Of a stretch of 34,159 nt of DNA, positions 15,148 through 22,753 are shown in pieces. A program made the translations under genes and the position numbers. The stretch's first letter is position 1; the number at the start of each line of letters is the position of its first letter. Under the pieces are notes generated by a model that made no database searches, was not told the origin of the DNA, and saw only the letters and a program-made list of their open reading frames with translations. The stretch is from a virus: positions 1 to 34,159 of IMG/VR virus record IMGVR_UViG_3300030107_001586, one strand, 5' to 3'.

Positions 15148-15189
15148 GAGTAAAAAATTAGTGGAAATTGAAGAAGGAGTTAAAATATC

Positions 15190-15300
15190 ATGGAAAAATG
15201 GTTAGATAAGTTTGAAAGATTTGTAGAAGTTTATTTAATAATAGCATCTACAATGTTAATAATTAGCTTTATTTATAATATAATAAAAAGGAGTATGTAG
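15190..15300 (+). CDS. 36-residue single-TM microprotein
   Basis: An ATG 7 bases after GGAGTTAAA opens a frame coding for MEKWLDKFERFVEVY and a hydrophobic helix (about residues 15-31) with a basic end. Its stop overlaps the GTG of the next gene, and the AAGGAG for that gene lies within its last codons, suggesting coupling. An alternative 14-codon frame from a GTG at 15161 behind TAAGGAG overlaps it and could be a leader peptide. Function unknown. Confidence 0.45.
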   Translation: MEKWLDKFERFVEVYLIIASTMLIISFIYNIIKRSM

Positions 15301-15815
15301 TGGAAAATAATAAAAAACCTAAGATTGAATTTCAACCAGGAAAAAAATATAAAATTCAATTAATCTTTGATGAGTGTAAATCGGGTAAGACAACAAAACC
15401 TGATGGTAAATCTTATAACTGGTATTTATACCAATGCAAATATGATTCAAATGAATATACATTTTTCGCAGATTATGATTTACATGATGAATTAAAAAAA
15501 TATGGTCGTGGAGATATTTTAGAAATTCAAGATAATTATGAGGGAGAGAATCCCTATGGACATGATTGGAATGTTATTTCAGTTGGGTTAGGTGGTTCAT
15601 TAGATAAAATTATGAAAGATGGCAAGAATAAGACTGAGATTAAAATTGAATTATTTGCCTGTATGAAAGTGGCATCATCATTTAGTAAATCATTAGACGA
15701 GTTAAAAGCTAATACTTATGTAGTGCAACAATTGCATAAAGAAATGGTTGATGAAGTAATTAATGAATCATCACAAGCGCAGGAAGTTGTAGATAAAGTA
15801 GAGGAATTGTTCTAA
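15300..15815 (+). CDS. OB-fold-like, possible ssDNA-binding protein
   Basis: This 171-residue protein uses a GTG start 7 bases after AAGGAG. Residues about 8-90 alternate beta strands in an OB-like pattern with several aromatic residues (KSYNWYLYQCKYDSNEYTFF), as in single-strand DNA-binding proteins. An alpha-helical, acidic C-terminus follows, ending VVDKVEELF. Acidic tips are common in SSBs that recruit partners. It directly precedes an HNH/NinG-like nuclease and a replication initiator-like gene, consistent with a replication or recombination role. The assignment is inference. Confidence 0.45.
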   Translation: MENNKKPKIEFQPGKKYKIQLIFDECKSGKTTKPDGKSYNWYLYQCKYDSNEYTFFADYDLHDELKKYGRGDILEIQDNYEGENPYGHDWNVISVGLGGSLDKIMKDGKNKTEIKIELFACMKVASSFSKSLDELKANTYVVQQLHKEMVDEVINESSQAQEVVDKVEELF

Positions 15816-15816
15816 A

Positions 15817-16194
15817 ATGAAACGGAGTAAGTGGGATAAAGTATTTTCAGATGCAGTTAGAACGCGAGATAAATGGACTTGTCAAAGATGCAGTAAATTT
15901 TATCCCGAAGGTAAGCGTCAGGGTTTACATTGCTCCCACTTTTATGGCAGAGCAAAATATTCAACTAGGTTTGATTTTGAAAATGCAGAGGCTCTTTGTT
16001 ATGGTTGCCATCAATATTTAGGTAGCCATCCCGAAGAACATAGAAAGCATAAAATAAAAAAAATAGGTAAATCCAATTTTGGAAAATTGACTTTAAGGTC
16101 AAATAATAGAGCTAGTAAAAAAGATTTATTATCAAATTGGCATTATGACTATTTAAAAAATGAATTGCGGAAATATGAAAAAATCAATGATTGA
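15817..16194 (+). CDS. HNH / NinG-like recombination endonuclease
   Basis: The 125-residue protein starts MKRSKWDKVFSDAVRTRDKW, a typical HNH lead-in. The core follows: CQRC at 22-25, HCSHF at 38-42, Asn56 in the FENAEALC segment, and CYGCH at 61-65. This layout matches phage NinG/Rap-type and other HNH nucleases of recombination regions, which cut branched DNA or act during packaging. It lies in the replication block, far from the terminase. Which branch of the HNH superfamily it belongs to is uncertain. Confidence 0.7.
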   Translation: MKRSKWDKVFSDAVRTRDKWTCQRCSKFYPEGKRQGLHCSHFYGRAKYSTRFDFENAEALCYGCHQYLGSHPEEHRKHKIKKIGKSNFGKLTLRSNNRASKKDLLSNWHYDYLKNELRKYEKIND

Positions 16195-16441
16195 ATGGAT
16201 ATTGGAGATAACAGAAGATAAAGCAGTTAATAATAGAATGCATATTCAGAAAAAAGCGAATATGTATGAAAGACTACACCATAAAATTGATGATGTTTTA
16301 AAATATTGTAAATCTTGTGGTAAGGTTTGGCAAAAAAATAGAAAAATGATGACTAGAGAATGGGAGTATTATCCAAAAGACTACATACCAATAATAGGAA
16401 AAAAACGAGAACTATGTCCAAATTGTAAGGAGAACAAATAA
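16175..16441 (+). CDS. Zinc-ribbon protein of unknown function
   Basis: The product (88 residues from the start chosen here; a start 15 bases earlier or 12 later is also possible) has a basic helical N-half and a C-terminal zinc ribbon made of CKSC and CPNC pairs separated by about 34 residues. It overlaps the HNH gene end and abuts the replication initiator-like gene. The ribbon suggests DNA or RNA binding, or a replication accessory role. Confidence 0.5.
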   Translation: MKKSMIEWILEITEDKAVNNRMHIQKKANMYERLHHKIDDVLKYCKSCGKVWQKNRKMMTREWEYYPKDYIPIIGKKRELCPNCKENK

Positions 16442-17085
16442 TGGCAAAACGATTTATAGATACTAAAATATGGGATAAGGCTTGGTTTAGAAAATTAAGC
16501 GTTAATGGGAAATTATTATGGGTTTATATTTTAACTAAATGTGACCACGCAGGAATTTTAGATGCTGATTGGGAGGCAGCTTCGTTTTTTATTGGTTATA
16601 ATATTAGTGAATATGAAGAAATCCCCGACCAAATTAAACACAAAATGATATCAATAGAAGATGACCAGTTTTTTATACCATCATTTATTGAGTATCAATA
16701 TGGTGCTTTAAGAATTAACTCTAAACCACATTTATCTGTTATTAAAAGATTAGAGGAAAAAGGGTTAAATAACTATTTACAAAAGAGTTTGGTAAGTCTT
16801 AAAGATAAAGATAAAGAAAAAGATATAGATAAAAGAGAGGATAAATTTATAGAAAAAGTGAATAGTATTATTAAAGAAAAAAAATATTCCAATGAAGAAA
16901 CAGATAATTTTGTAGGGTTTTGGACAGAGCGCAATACATCTAATACTAAAATGAGGTTTGAATTACAACAAACATTTGATATAGGTAGGAGATTATCTAC
17001 TTGGGTAAAGAATAATAAAGATTGGAAAATAAAAGACAAGAAGGTTAAAAATGAGCGAAAAGAAATGCAGTTCACAGGACGCTAG
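16441..17085 (+). CDS. Replication initiator / replisome organizer-like protein
   Basis: The 214-residue protein opens with MAKRFIDTKIWDKAWFRKLS, then LLWVYILTKCDHAGILDADW and FIPSFIEYQYG, a conserved N-terminal winged-helix block found in phage replication proteins. A Lys/Asp/Glu-rich linker follows (about 120-150). The C-terminal domain carries FELQQTFDIGRRLSTWVKNN, resembling helicase-loading segments. With no DNA polymerase or helicase in the window, such a protein would recruit host machinery. It is preceded by GGAGAAC and overlaps the next gene by 35 bases. Confidence 0.65.
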   Translation: MAKRFIDTKIWDKAWFRKLSVNGKLLWVYILTKCDHAGILDADWEAASFFIGYNISEYEEIPDQIKHKMISIEDDQFFIPSFIEYQYGALRINSKPHLSVIKRLEEKGLNNYLQKSLVSLKDKDKEKDIDKREDKFIEKVNSIIKEKKYSNEETDNFVGFWTERNTSNTKMRFELQQTFDIGRRLSTWVKNNKDWKIKDKKVKNERKEMQFTGR

Positions 17086-17449
17086 TTTTTTTGTTAATGA
17101 TTTATTTGACACATTAGATATAAAAGGGAATAATCAATTATTATTTAATCAATTTTGTAGCTTATTAATGAAATTTAGTAAGGAAACAATTAGGAAAGCG
17201 TGGAAAGATGTTGTCTATAGTTGTGAACCTCCTAATGGACAAATGGCAGGTCGACTGCCTAAGATGTTCATTATAGAAAAAATATTAATGAGCAATAGGA
17301 TTGAAAAATGGAATACAGAACATCAAATAAATAAAAAAAAAGAAGTAGAGTCAGGAACAATATCAAAATTATGGGAGTGGGGAATTGATTATCGAGATGG
17401 AAAACTAACTAAACAAGAACTAGAAAAAAAGATAGAGGAAAATTTATGA
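17051..17449 (+). CDS. Putative replication accessory protein
   Basis: A 132-residue mostly helical protein that begins inside the initiator-like gene. The section KFSKETIRKAWKDVVYSCEP followed by AGRLPKMFII is reminiscent of DnaC-loader or replisome organizer companions, but I could not assign it to a family. Overlap with the initiator-like gene suggests coupled expression and a shared role. Confidence 0.45.
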   Translation: MSEKKCSSQDASFFVNDLFDTLDIKGNNQLLFNQFCSLLMKFSKETIRKAWKDVVYSCEPPNGQMAGRLPKMFIIEKILMSNRIEKWNTEHQINKKKEVESGTISKLWEWGIDYRDGKLTKQELEKKIEENL

Positions 17450-17709
17450 GCAAAAACCAAGAATCTTTATTTGGAGATTTAGATGAATATTCATGGTGGA
17501 ATAAAGAATGGCAAGATATGCCTGAATATAAAATGTTAGACGAATCCCCATTTCAATCAATAAATATTCATTTTAAAACCGAAGAAGATAGAAATGAATT
17601 TGCTAAATTAGTAAATCAAACCATCACTCAACAAACTAAATATATTTGGTTTCCTAAAAAAGATGAGCTACCACCAAGATATTTTTTATATGTGGATGAA
17701 GAAGAATGA
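17446..17709 (+). CDS. Small protein preceding DNA glycosyltransferase gene
   Basis: This 87-residue acidic protein has a W-rich start (EYSWWNKEWQDMPEY), then FQSINIHFKTEEDRNEFAKL and the ending KYIWFPKKDE. From memory, similar modules occur beside or fused to ParB-like, methylase or base-modification proteins in phages. It overlaps both neighbours by 4 bases, which ties it to the glycosyltransferase gene downstream. A role in DNA modification or recognition is therefore suspected but not demonstrated. Confidence 0.5.
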   Translation: MSKNQESLFGDLDEYSWWNKEWQDMPEYKMLDESPFQSINIHFKTEEDRNEFAKLVNQTITQQTKYIWFPKKDELPPRYFLYVDEEE

Positions 17710-18566
17710 ATCCTAAATATCCAATATATATAATATCAAAAAATAGGTGGAAATATTGTGATGGTAATTTATCAACCTCACACGCTTTAGATTTAATAAA
17801 TGTTCCATATAGGATTGTAGTAGAACCTCATGAGTATAATGATTATAAAAAATATATTCATCCGAATAAAATATTAAAATTACCTTTTTCTAATTTAAAT
17901 AAAGGGAGTATTCCAGCTAGAAATTGGGTTTGGGAGCATTCAATAAAAGAGGGTCATAAAAGACATTGGATTATGGATGATAATATTCAGCATTTTTATA
18001 GATTAAATAGAAATAGGAGATTGCATATTAATAGTGGTACTATATTTAAATGTGCAGAAGATTTTGTAGATAGATATATAAATGTACCGATGGCAGGATT
18101 TAATTATAATACATTTGCTATTCCTAGAAAAAATCTTGCACCATTCTATCTTAATACTCGCGTTTATTCTTGTATATTATTATCAAATAATTTAAAGCAT
18201 AGGTGGCGAGGGAGATATAACGAAGATACAGATTTAAGTTTAAGAGTATTAAAAGATGGTAATTGTACTATCTTATTTAATGCATTTTTATGTGATAAAG
18301 TAAACACGATGAGAATGACTGGCGGTAATACAGATAAATTATATCAACAAAATGAATATCAAGACGGAAGAAAAAAGATGGCAGAATCGCTAGTTAAACA
18401 ACATCCCGATGTTGTTAGGATGGCTTGGAAGTGGGATAGGTGGACTCATTTCGTAGATTATAAGCAGTTCAAACTTAATAATAAGTTAATTAAAAAAGAT
18501 GGGGTAACTATTAAACAAGGCATTAATAATTATGGAATGAAATTAATACAACTGGAGAATATATGA
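17706..18566 (+). CDS. TET-associated (TAGT-type) glycosyltransferase
   Basis: The 286-residue protein has a GT-A-like layout: N-terminal IYIISKNRWKYC, PARNWVWEHS at 70-79, HWIMDDNI at 87-94 (Asp91-Asp92 in the place of the metal-binding DxD), a YNEDTDLSLR block at 171-180, and MTGGNT around 205-209. These are the signatures I recall for TAGT enzymes, predicted to transfer sugars onto hydroxymethylated or otherwise modified bases in phage DNA. The next gene encodes a sugar-nucleotide epimerase that could provide the donor. No TET/JBP oxygenase, hydroxymethylase or methylase is visible, so the acceptor is unknown. Confidence 0.7.
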   Translation: MNPKYPIYIISKNRWKYCDGNLSTSHALDLINVPYRIVVEPHEYNDYKKYIHPNKILKLPFSNLNKGSIPARNWVWEHSIKEGHKRHWIMDDNIQHFYRLNRNRRLHINSGTIFKCAEDFVDRYINVPMAGFNYNTFAIPRKNLAPFYLNTRVYSCILLSNNLKHRWRGRYNEDTDLSLRVLKDGNCTILFNAFLCDKVNTMRMTGGNTDKLYQQNEYQDGRKKMAESLVKQHPDVVRMAWKWDRWTHFVDYKQFKLNNKLIKKDGVTIKQGINNYGMKLIQLENI

Positions 18567-19420
18567 TTTTAGTAACAGGAGGAGCGGGATTTATTGGAAC
18601 TAATTTAATTGATAGACTGGTAAAAGATAAAGAAGGTGTAATATTGTTTGACAAAAAAATATCTAAAAGAACAGATGTAAATATTTTTAAAGGAGATTTG
18701 TCTAATGAAAAAGATATAAGTTTTTTTATTAAAAATTTTGGTCAGGTTGATACAATAATTCATTTAGGGGCGATAGCAAGGATTCACACATCTATGAAAG
18801 AGCCAAAAAAAGTATTATTAAATAATATAGTAAGTACAATTAATATTCTTGATTATGCAAAGGATTTTAATATCCCAGTTATATATGCTGGGTCTAGCTC
18901 AAAATTTGCAGGAGTAAATAAAAGCCCATATGCGTTTTCAAAGCACAAAGGCGAAGAATTATGCAAATTGTATAATAAAAACTATAATCTTAAAACTTAC
19001 ATTTGCAGATTTTATAATGTTTATGGTAAGCATCAAATTGAAAAAGGCAAATATTCAACTGTAATTGGAATATTTGAAAAACAATTTAGGGAAAATAAAC
19101 CATTAACAATTGTGGGAGATGGAACACAAATAAGAGATTTTACGCATATTGATGATATTGTAGATGGAATAATAAAAGCAAAAAATATGATTATAAATTC
19201 AAAAAAAACATATTTAGAATTTGATTTTGGAACTGGTGTTGAATATTCTATAAATGATATTGCTAATATGTTTGGTGCAGATTATCCTAAAAAATACTTA
19301 AAAAATAGAAAAGGCGAGTATGATTATTCATTAGCCGACAATAATTATACAAAAAATATTTTAAACTGGTCACCGAGGAAAAAACTAACAAATTATATAA
19401 AAAATACAATAAACCCTTAA
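18563..19420 (+). CDS. NAD-dependent sugar-nucleotide epimerase/dehydratase (extended SDR)
   Basis: The 285-residue enzyme starts with the Rossmann motif VTGGAGFIG (4-12) and has acidic residues for NAD ribose binding (Asp30). Ser112/Ser113 in AGSSSKFAG and the catalytic pair Tyr123/Lys127 in SPYAFSK follow, and RDFTHIDDIVDGII is the usual C-terminal substrate segment. It belongs to the GalE/WbpP-like family that interconverts or modifies UDP- or dTDP-sugars. It overlaps the glycosyltransferase gene by 4 bases, so it probably supplies its donor sugar; specificity cannot be read. It is the last gene before promoter copy 3. Confidence 0.8.
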   Translation: MILVTGGAGFIGTNLIDRLVKDKEGVILFDKKISKRTDVNIFKGDLSNEKDISFFIKNFGQVDTIIHLGAIARIHTSMKEPKKVLLNNIVSTINILDYAKDFNIPVIYAGSSSKFAGVNKSPYAFSKHKGEELCKLYNKNYNLKTYICRFYNVYGKHQIEKGKYSTVIGIFEKQFRENKPLTIVGDGTQIRDFTHIDDIVDGIIKAKNMIINSKKTYLEFDFGTGVEYSINDIANMFGADYPKKYLKNRKGEYDYSLADNNYTKNILNWSPRKKLTNYIKNTINP

Positions 19421-19449
19421 ATAACTCTTAAAATAAATTAATAAAAGAC

Positions 19450-19478
19450 TTGCCTCGTATTGATTTATTCCATATTTT
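19450..19478 (+). promoter_or_regulatory. Early promoter copy 3 with dyad box
   Basis: TTGCCT (19450-19455), 17-bp spacer, TATTTT (19473-19478). The GTGATTATCAATAA string that follows is identical in copy 2; its TGATTATCA dyad occupies 19486-19494, one base farther from the -10 than in the other two copies. Upstream ACTCTTAAAATAAA resembles copy 2. It drives the amidoligase gene, with AAGTGAGG as ribosome binding site before the ATG at 19521. Confidence 0.7.
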
Positions 19479-19520
19479 CTTGTTGTGATTATCAATAACA
19501 ACATAACAAGTGAGGAAAAA

Positions 19521-20540
19521 ATGCAAAAAGGTAAATTTAATAATAGTAGGGGTTTTGGAGTAGAAATTGAGTATATAAGACCAACAAGTGTTTCTAAGCA
19601 AGAGATATGTAATGCTCTAACATCAGTAACTTGTAGGGTTGAGGGATATAACCATAATACTGTTTCTTATTGGAAAATAGTTACAGATGCTTCTGTAAAA
19701 GCTAATCCATCATGCACATATGCTTCTGATTCTTATAATGGATATGTTGGAGATAATGAAATAGTATCTCCAATTCTTTATGGAGAAAATGGTTTTGAAC
19801 AATTAAAAGAAATATTAGATGTTCTTAATAACAAGGGATGTAAGGTTAATTATAGTTGTGGTATTCATGTTCATCACGATGTGACTAATAAGATGATTGA
19901 AGGTAAAGAGAAAAGCCAAAAGTTTTTAACTAATCTTATAAAGTTTGTTGCTAAGTATGAGCATTTAATTTATAAGTTGGTTTCTCCATCAAGATTGGAC
20001 AGTAGAAAATATAGCACACCTGTAAGAAGAGATTATTTTGATAGATATTGTAATATGAATAAAAGACAGATTAAGGAAATGATGACTAAGGTTAAAAGAG
20101 ATTGTACTAGAAAATATCGCAATGGTAGTGATATCGATAGAGGTCAAATATCTCCTCGCGTTCAATCTAATAGAGGTTGCGGTCTTAATCTTCGTAATGT
20201 TTGGACAAGAGGCTCAGTTGAGTTTAGGTATCATAATGGTTCTTTAAATTTTGATAAGATTGTTTCCTGGATTGTTTTTACTCAAGCGATTGTTAATACT
20301 GTTGAAGAAGCAAATAGTGTTCAAATGAACTATGTTCCAAGTGATGTTGATGGTCTTTTTTATCTAAGGAAAGCAATTGGTTTTGTTGGTAGCACAACTA
20401 GAGATGCTGTAACAGATATGGCTACTAATTATATTGTTAAAAGATATAAAGAGCTAAGTGCTAGAGAAAATGATTATCGCAGACAAGGCGATTATACTTA
20501 TGTAGATAGTGGTTTAACTTTAAATCAAGAAGGAGTTTAA
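19521..20540 (+). CDS. Amidoligase family protein (COOH-NH2 ligase)
   Basis: The 339-residue protein matches the phage/bacterial amidoligase family related to glutamine synthetase, predicted to join a carboxyl and an amine with ATP. Visible motifs are FGVEIEY (12-18, Glu15/Glu17), WKIVTDASV (51-59), NEIVSPIL (79-86), CGIHVHHD (113-120), GLNLRN (221-226) and SVEFRYHNG (232-240). The Glu and His residues would bind metal and ATP. I start at the ATG behind AAGTGAGG; a longer in-frame start at 19485 falls at the transcription start. The next two enzyme genes (GATase II and a cyclotransferase-like protein) match the gene company predicted for this family. Confidence 0.8.
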   Translation: MQKGKFNNSRGFGVEIEYIRPTSVSKQEICNALTSVTCRVEGYNHNTVSYWKIVTDASVKANPSCTYASDSYNGYVGDNEIVSPILYGENGFEQLKEILDVLNNKGCKVNYSCGIHVHHDVTNKMIEGKEKSQKFLTNLIKFVAKYEHLIYKLVSPSRLDSRKYSTPVRRDYFDRYCNMNKRQIKEMMTKVKRDCTRKYRNGSDIDRGQISPRVQSNRGCGLNLRNVWTRGSVEFRYHNGSLNFDKIVSWIVFTQAIVNTVEEANSVQMNYVPSDVDGLFYLRKAIGFVGSTTRDAVTDMATNYIVKRYKELSARENDYRRQGDYTYVDSGLTLNQEGV

Positions 20541-20541
20541 T

Positions 20542-21432
20542 ATGTGTGGATTAGCAGGAGTTATTTTAAAGCAAAAAGATAGAGACAACGAGACCCTTAA
20601 TCGGGTCTCAAAGTCTTTTACTGGGATGTTAAAAGAGGCGGATATGCGAGGTGGTCACGCTACTGGTTTTGCCTTAATAGATAAGCATGGAGATTATGCA
20701 ATCTGCAAAAAACCAAAAGATGCTTATGAGTTTTTTAATGATGAAGATGTTAAAGATAATATTGGTTTAGTTTATGATGGTATTACTACAATGATGGGTC
20801 ATACTAGATATGCGACACTAGGCTCACCATCTATTAATAAAAATAATCATCCCATTAGAACTGGTCAAACCATAGGAACTCATAATGGTTCAATATCTAA
20901 TCACAAAGAATTGTTCCATAAGTATGATATGGACAGATTCGCGCAAGTGGATAGTGAGGCAATATTTAGATTATATGAAACATCTAATAATGTTGATGAT
21001 TTCCTAAATAATAGATTGCCAAAAGTTCAGGGTCGTGTTGCGATTGTTTGGGCGGATTTAGAACGACCTGATTATGTCTATATGGTTAAGGCTAATAATC
21101 CAATTCAAATGGTTTATGTTCCTGAATATGATTGCTATGCTTATGGAAGTACAGATTCTATTATAAACGCAGGTTTTTGGGGAGATTATAAGCGTATTAC
21201 TATAGAGCCTAATACGATGGTTAGAATAAATACAAAGACTCTTAAAATGGATACTCAAAAAATAAGAATATCAAAACCTAAGATTAAAAAGTTCTCATTT
21301 TATGATGAAAAAATTGGAGCATATAAAGATAAACCTCAAACAGTTGATAGATTTGTTCCGAGGTTTTCATATAGTGACCAATTAAAAATGTTTAAGACAA
21401 GTGATGGTTCAACAATAAGGAAGGTAAAATAA
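20542..21432 (+). CDS. Class II glutamine amidotransferase
   Basis: The 296-residue Ntn-hydrolase begins MCGLAG, exposing Cys2 as the N-terminal nucleophile once Met is removed. Further GATase II motifs are present: GHTRYAT at 86-92, NNHP at 101-104, HNG at 114-116 and DSE at 137-139. It should release ammonia from glutamine. No synthetase domain (such as sugar isomerase or asparagine synthase) follows; the last 80 residues are a short basic tail. It starts one base after the amidoligase stop and may supply ammonia to that enzyme or act on a gamma-glutamyl substrate. Confidence 0.85.
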   Translation: MCGLAGVILKQKDRDNETLNRVSKSFTGMLKEADMRGGHATGFALIDKHGDYAICKKPKDAYEFFNDEDVKDNIGLVYDGITTMMGHTRYATLGSPSINKNNHPIRTGQTIGTHNGSISNHKELFHKYDMDRFAQVDSEAIFRLYETSNNVDDFLNNRLPKVQGRVAIVWADLERPDYVYMVKANNPIQMVYVPEYDCYAYGSTDSIINAGFWGDYKRITIEPNTMVRINTKTLKMDTQKIRISKPKIKKFSFYDEKIGAYKDKPQTVDRFVPRFSYSDQLKMFKTSDGSTIRKVK

Positions 21433-21554
21433 TGCCAAACAAAGATGCTAAAAATAGAAAAAGAAAAAGAATCTTAAAAAACGAGCAATTAAAAAAAGAG
21501 GGAAGAACACCAAATCAAATTGCTAGAAAAAAAAGGAGGAGAAATAATGTTTGA
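21432..21554 (+). CDS. 40-residue Arg/Lys-rich basic microprotein
   Basis: A short frame starts in a TAATG overlap with the amidotransferase gene and ends 8 bases inside the cyclotransferase-like gene. The peptide starts MPNKDAKNRKRKRIL and ends with an ARKKRRR run; more than a third of residues are Lys or Arg. Small basic proteins beginning this way recur in aquatic phages as I recall them. It may bind nucleic acid. The AGGAGG for the next gene lies inside its last codons, so its translation may affect that gene. Confidence 0.6.
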   Translation: MPNKDAKNRKRKRILKNEQLKKEGRTPNQIARKKRRRNNV

Positions 21555-22155
21555 TTTATTTGTATATGGTACATTAAAAAAAGGTGGCTCAAATCATAGC
21601 TTTATAAAAGGCTCTGAGTTTTTAAGGCATGATATATTAAAAGACCACGCTATTTATAAGCCAAACCATTTTAGTTTTCCAATAATGACGCTTAATAAAA
21701 ATAGCAAAGTATATGGAGAAGTTTATAGAGTAGATAGTGAGACATTAAATAGATTAGATATGCTAGAGCAAGAGGGTACATTTTATAATCGAATAGATGA
21801 TAGTAAATTAGGGTGTCAATATTACCTATGGAGAGAACAAGATGGTTTATTTGTTCGCGAAGAAGATAAAATAAAAAATGGATATTGGGAAGTAAAAGGA
21901 GAAGTTGATTTAAGTCTTGTTATTGATAATAGAAAATACACAGACAAGGCAGATAAGTTAGTTTTTCACATGAGGTTTTTTGATGGAAAACGCGCACCAA
22001 CGAATAAGATATATATGGACTTAGTTAATAAAAGAAGTCATTTAAATCTAAATACAGAAAATGAAGAAATATTTTTAAGAGATTGTATAATGAAGGGAGT
22101 CGTAAGTGAGTGGAAAGAACCAGAGCACTCATTCAATATCTTGCGAGATATGTGA
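21547..22155 (+). CDS. Gamma-glutamyl cyclotransferase-like (GGCT/AIG2) protein
   Basis: I start at the ATG 7 bases after AGGAGGAG. The 202-residue protein has the GGCT signature LFVYGTLKKGGSNH (4-17), the strand VYGEVYRV (55-62) and LDMLEQEG (70-77) with Glu74 in the place of the catalytic acid. Family members (GGCT, BtrG, AIG2) release gamma-glutamyl groups as 5-oxoproline. The C-terminal 100 residues extend beyond the core fold and are unassigned. Following amidoligase and GATase II genes, it may remove a gamma-glutamyl protecting group or process a glutamyl product. Confidence 0.75.
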   Translation: MFDLFVYGTLKKGGSNHSFIKGSEFLRHDILKDHAIYKPNHFSFPIMTLNKNSKVYGEVYRVDSETLNRLDMLEQEGTFYNRIDDSKLGCQYYLWREQDGLFVREEDKIKNGYWEVKGEVDLSLVIDNRKYTDKADKLVFHMRFFDGKRAPTNKIYMDLVNKRSHLNLNTENEEIFLRDCIMKGVVSEWKEPEHSFNILRDM

Positions 22156-22240
22156 GGATTTAGTGACAGTTTTAAATAAAAGAAATAATATCTTTATTTG
22201 TAAGAAGTGCGAAGATAATTATCCGATTTATAAAAAATGA
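22106..22240 (+). CDS. 44-residue zinc-ribbon microprotein
   Basis: A GTG start 6 bases after AGGGAG opens a frame overlapping the end of the cyclotransferase-like gene. It encodes CEIC (13-16) and CKKC (32-35), a compact four-cysteine zinc ribbon, within otherwise polar sequence. The TGA stop overlaps the next ATG. Good ribosome binding site, paired cysteines and tight overlaps support a real gene of unknown function. Confidence 0.6.
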   Translation: MSGKNQSTHSISCEICEDLVTVLNKRNNIFICKKCEDNYPIYKK

Positions 22241-22401
22241 CCGAATTAGAAAACATAGTAACAATAGTGTCTTATGAAGAGTTTAGTGAGTTAGTTGTAA
22301 AGATTGGTAGTGATGAGCTAACTGTAATGGAATTAATAGATGCTATCGCTCAAATAAATGGAGTAATATATGAACAAACAAACTCATTTGGAGCAACATA
22401 A
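22237..22401 (+). CDS. Small acidic protein of unknown function, 54 residues
   Basis: The start (ATGA) overlaps the zinc-ribbon gene stop and the frame overlaps the next gene by 32 bases. The peptide is acidic and helical (YEEFSELVVKIGSDELTVME), a pattern also seen in small phage early proteins. No clear ribosome binding site; coupling is assumed. Support is moderate. Confidence 0.45.
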   Translation: MTELENIVTIVSYEEFSELVVKIGSDELTVMELIDAIAQINGVIYEQTNSFGAT

Positions 22402-22657
22402 AGTAAACCATGATTTTTTATATCATGCAGAAATTATGTTTGAAACAAAAGATGCGTTTGATTATAAAAGCGCAGTCGGAAACAATCTAAAAGAATTATT
22501 AATTGATATCGATGTAAGGTTAAAAGAACTATCTAACCGAAATCCCCAAATTGTACAAGCCTTATATAAACCCCAAAACGAATCAATTAACATAACACCA
22601 AAGATAATATCACTATTAAAGTTTAAGCCTTATTATAGTAGTAATAAGACCCAATAA
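22370..22657 (+). CDS. Early-region protein of unknown function, 95 residues
   Basis: Helical, mixed-charge protein with HDFLYHAEIMFETKDAFDYK and a helix DIDVRLKELSNRNPQIVQAL. It starts after GGAGTAAT inside the previous small gene. It is the last gene before the gap that precedes the structural operon. No family recognised. Confidence 0.5.
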   Translation: MNKQTHLEQHKVNHDFLYHAEIMFETKDAFDYKSAVGNNLKELLIDIDVRLKELSNRNPQIVQALYKPQNESINITPKIISLLKFKPYYSSNKTQ

Positions 22658-22693
22658 ACTATATTCTAGCTTAATATATTTATTTAAAATAAT

Positions 22694-22737
22694 CACTTTC
22701 ATTAGTTTTAAAAGATATTTTAAATTTTAATACTTAA
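22694..22737 (+). promoter_or_regulatory. Candidate late promoter upstream of structural genes
   Basis: CACTTTCA (22694-22701), a 16-base spacer, then TTTTAAATTTTAATACTTAA (22718-22737) lies in the gap before the DUF5681/terminase genes. The same arrangement, with one base missing, occurs at 28795-28837 before the fibre operon. Both differ from the TTGC-type early promoters, so a second promoter class for late genes is a reasonable reading. AT-rich chance similarity cannot be excluded. The remainder of the 96-base gap shows no gene. Confidence 0.35.
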
Positions 22738-22753
22738 AAAGTAAGAATTATTA

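Noticed and set aside
15161-15205. 14-codon leader peptide from a GTG after TAAGGAG.
   Set aside because: Possible, but too short and overlapping the 36-residue frame to list as a gene; mentioned as an alternative only.
22688-22696. Inverted copy of the early box (GTGATTATT on the minus strand).
   Set aside because: No -35/-10 pair stands at the right distance on the minus strand and no minus-strand gene follows; likely chance.
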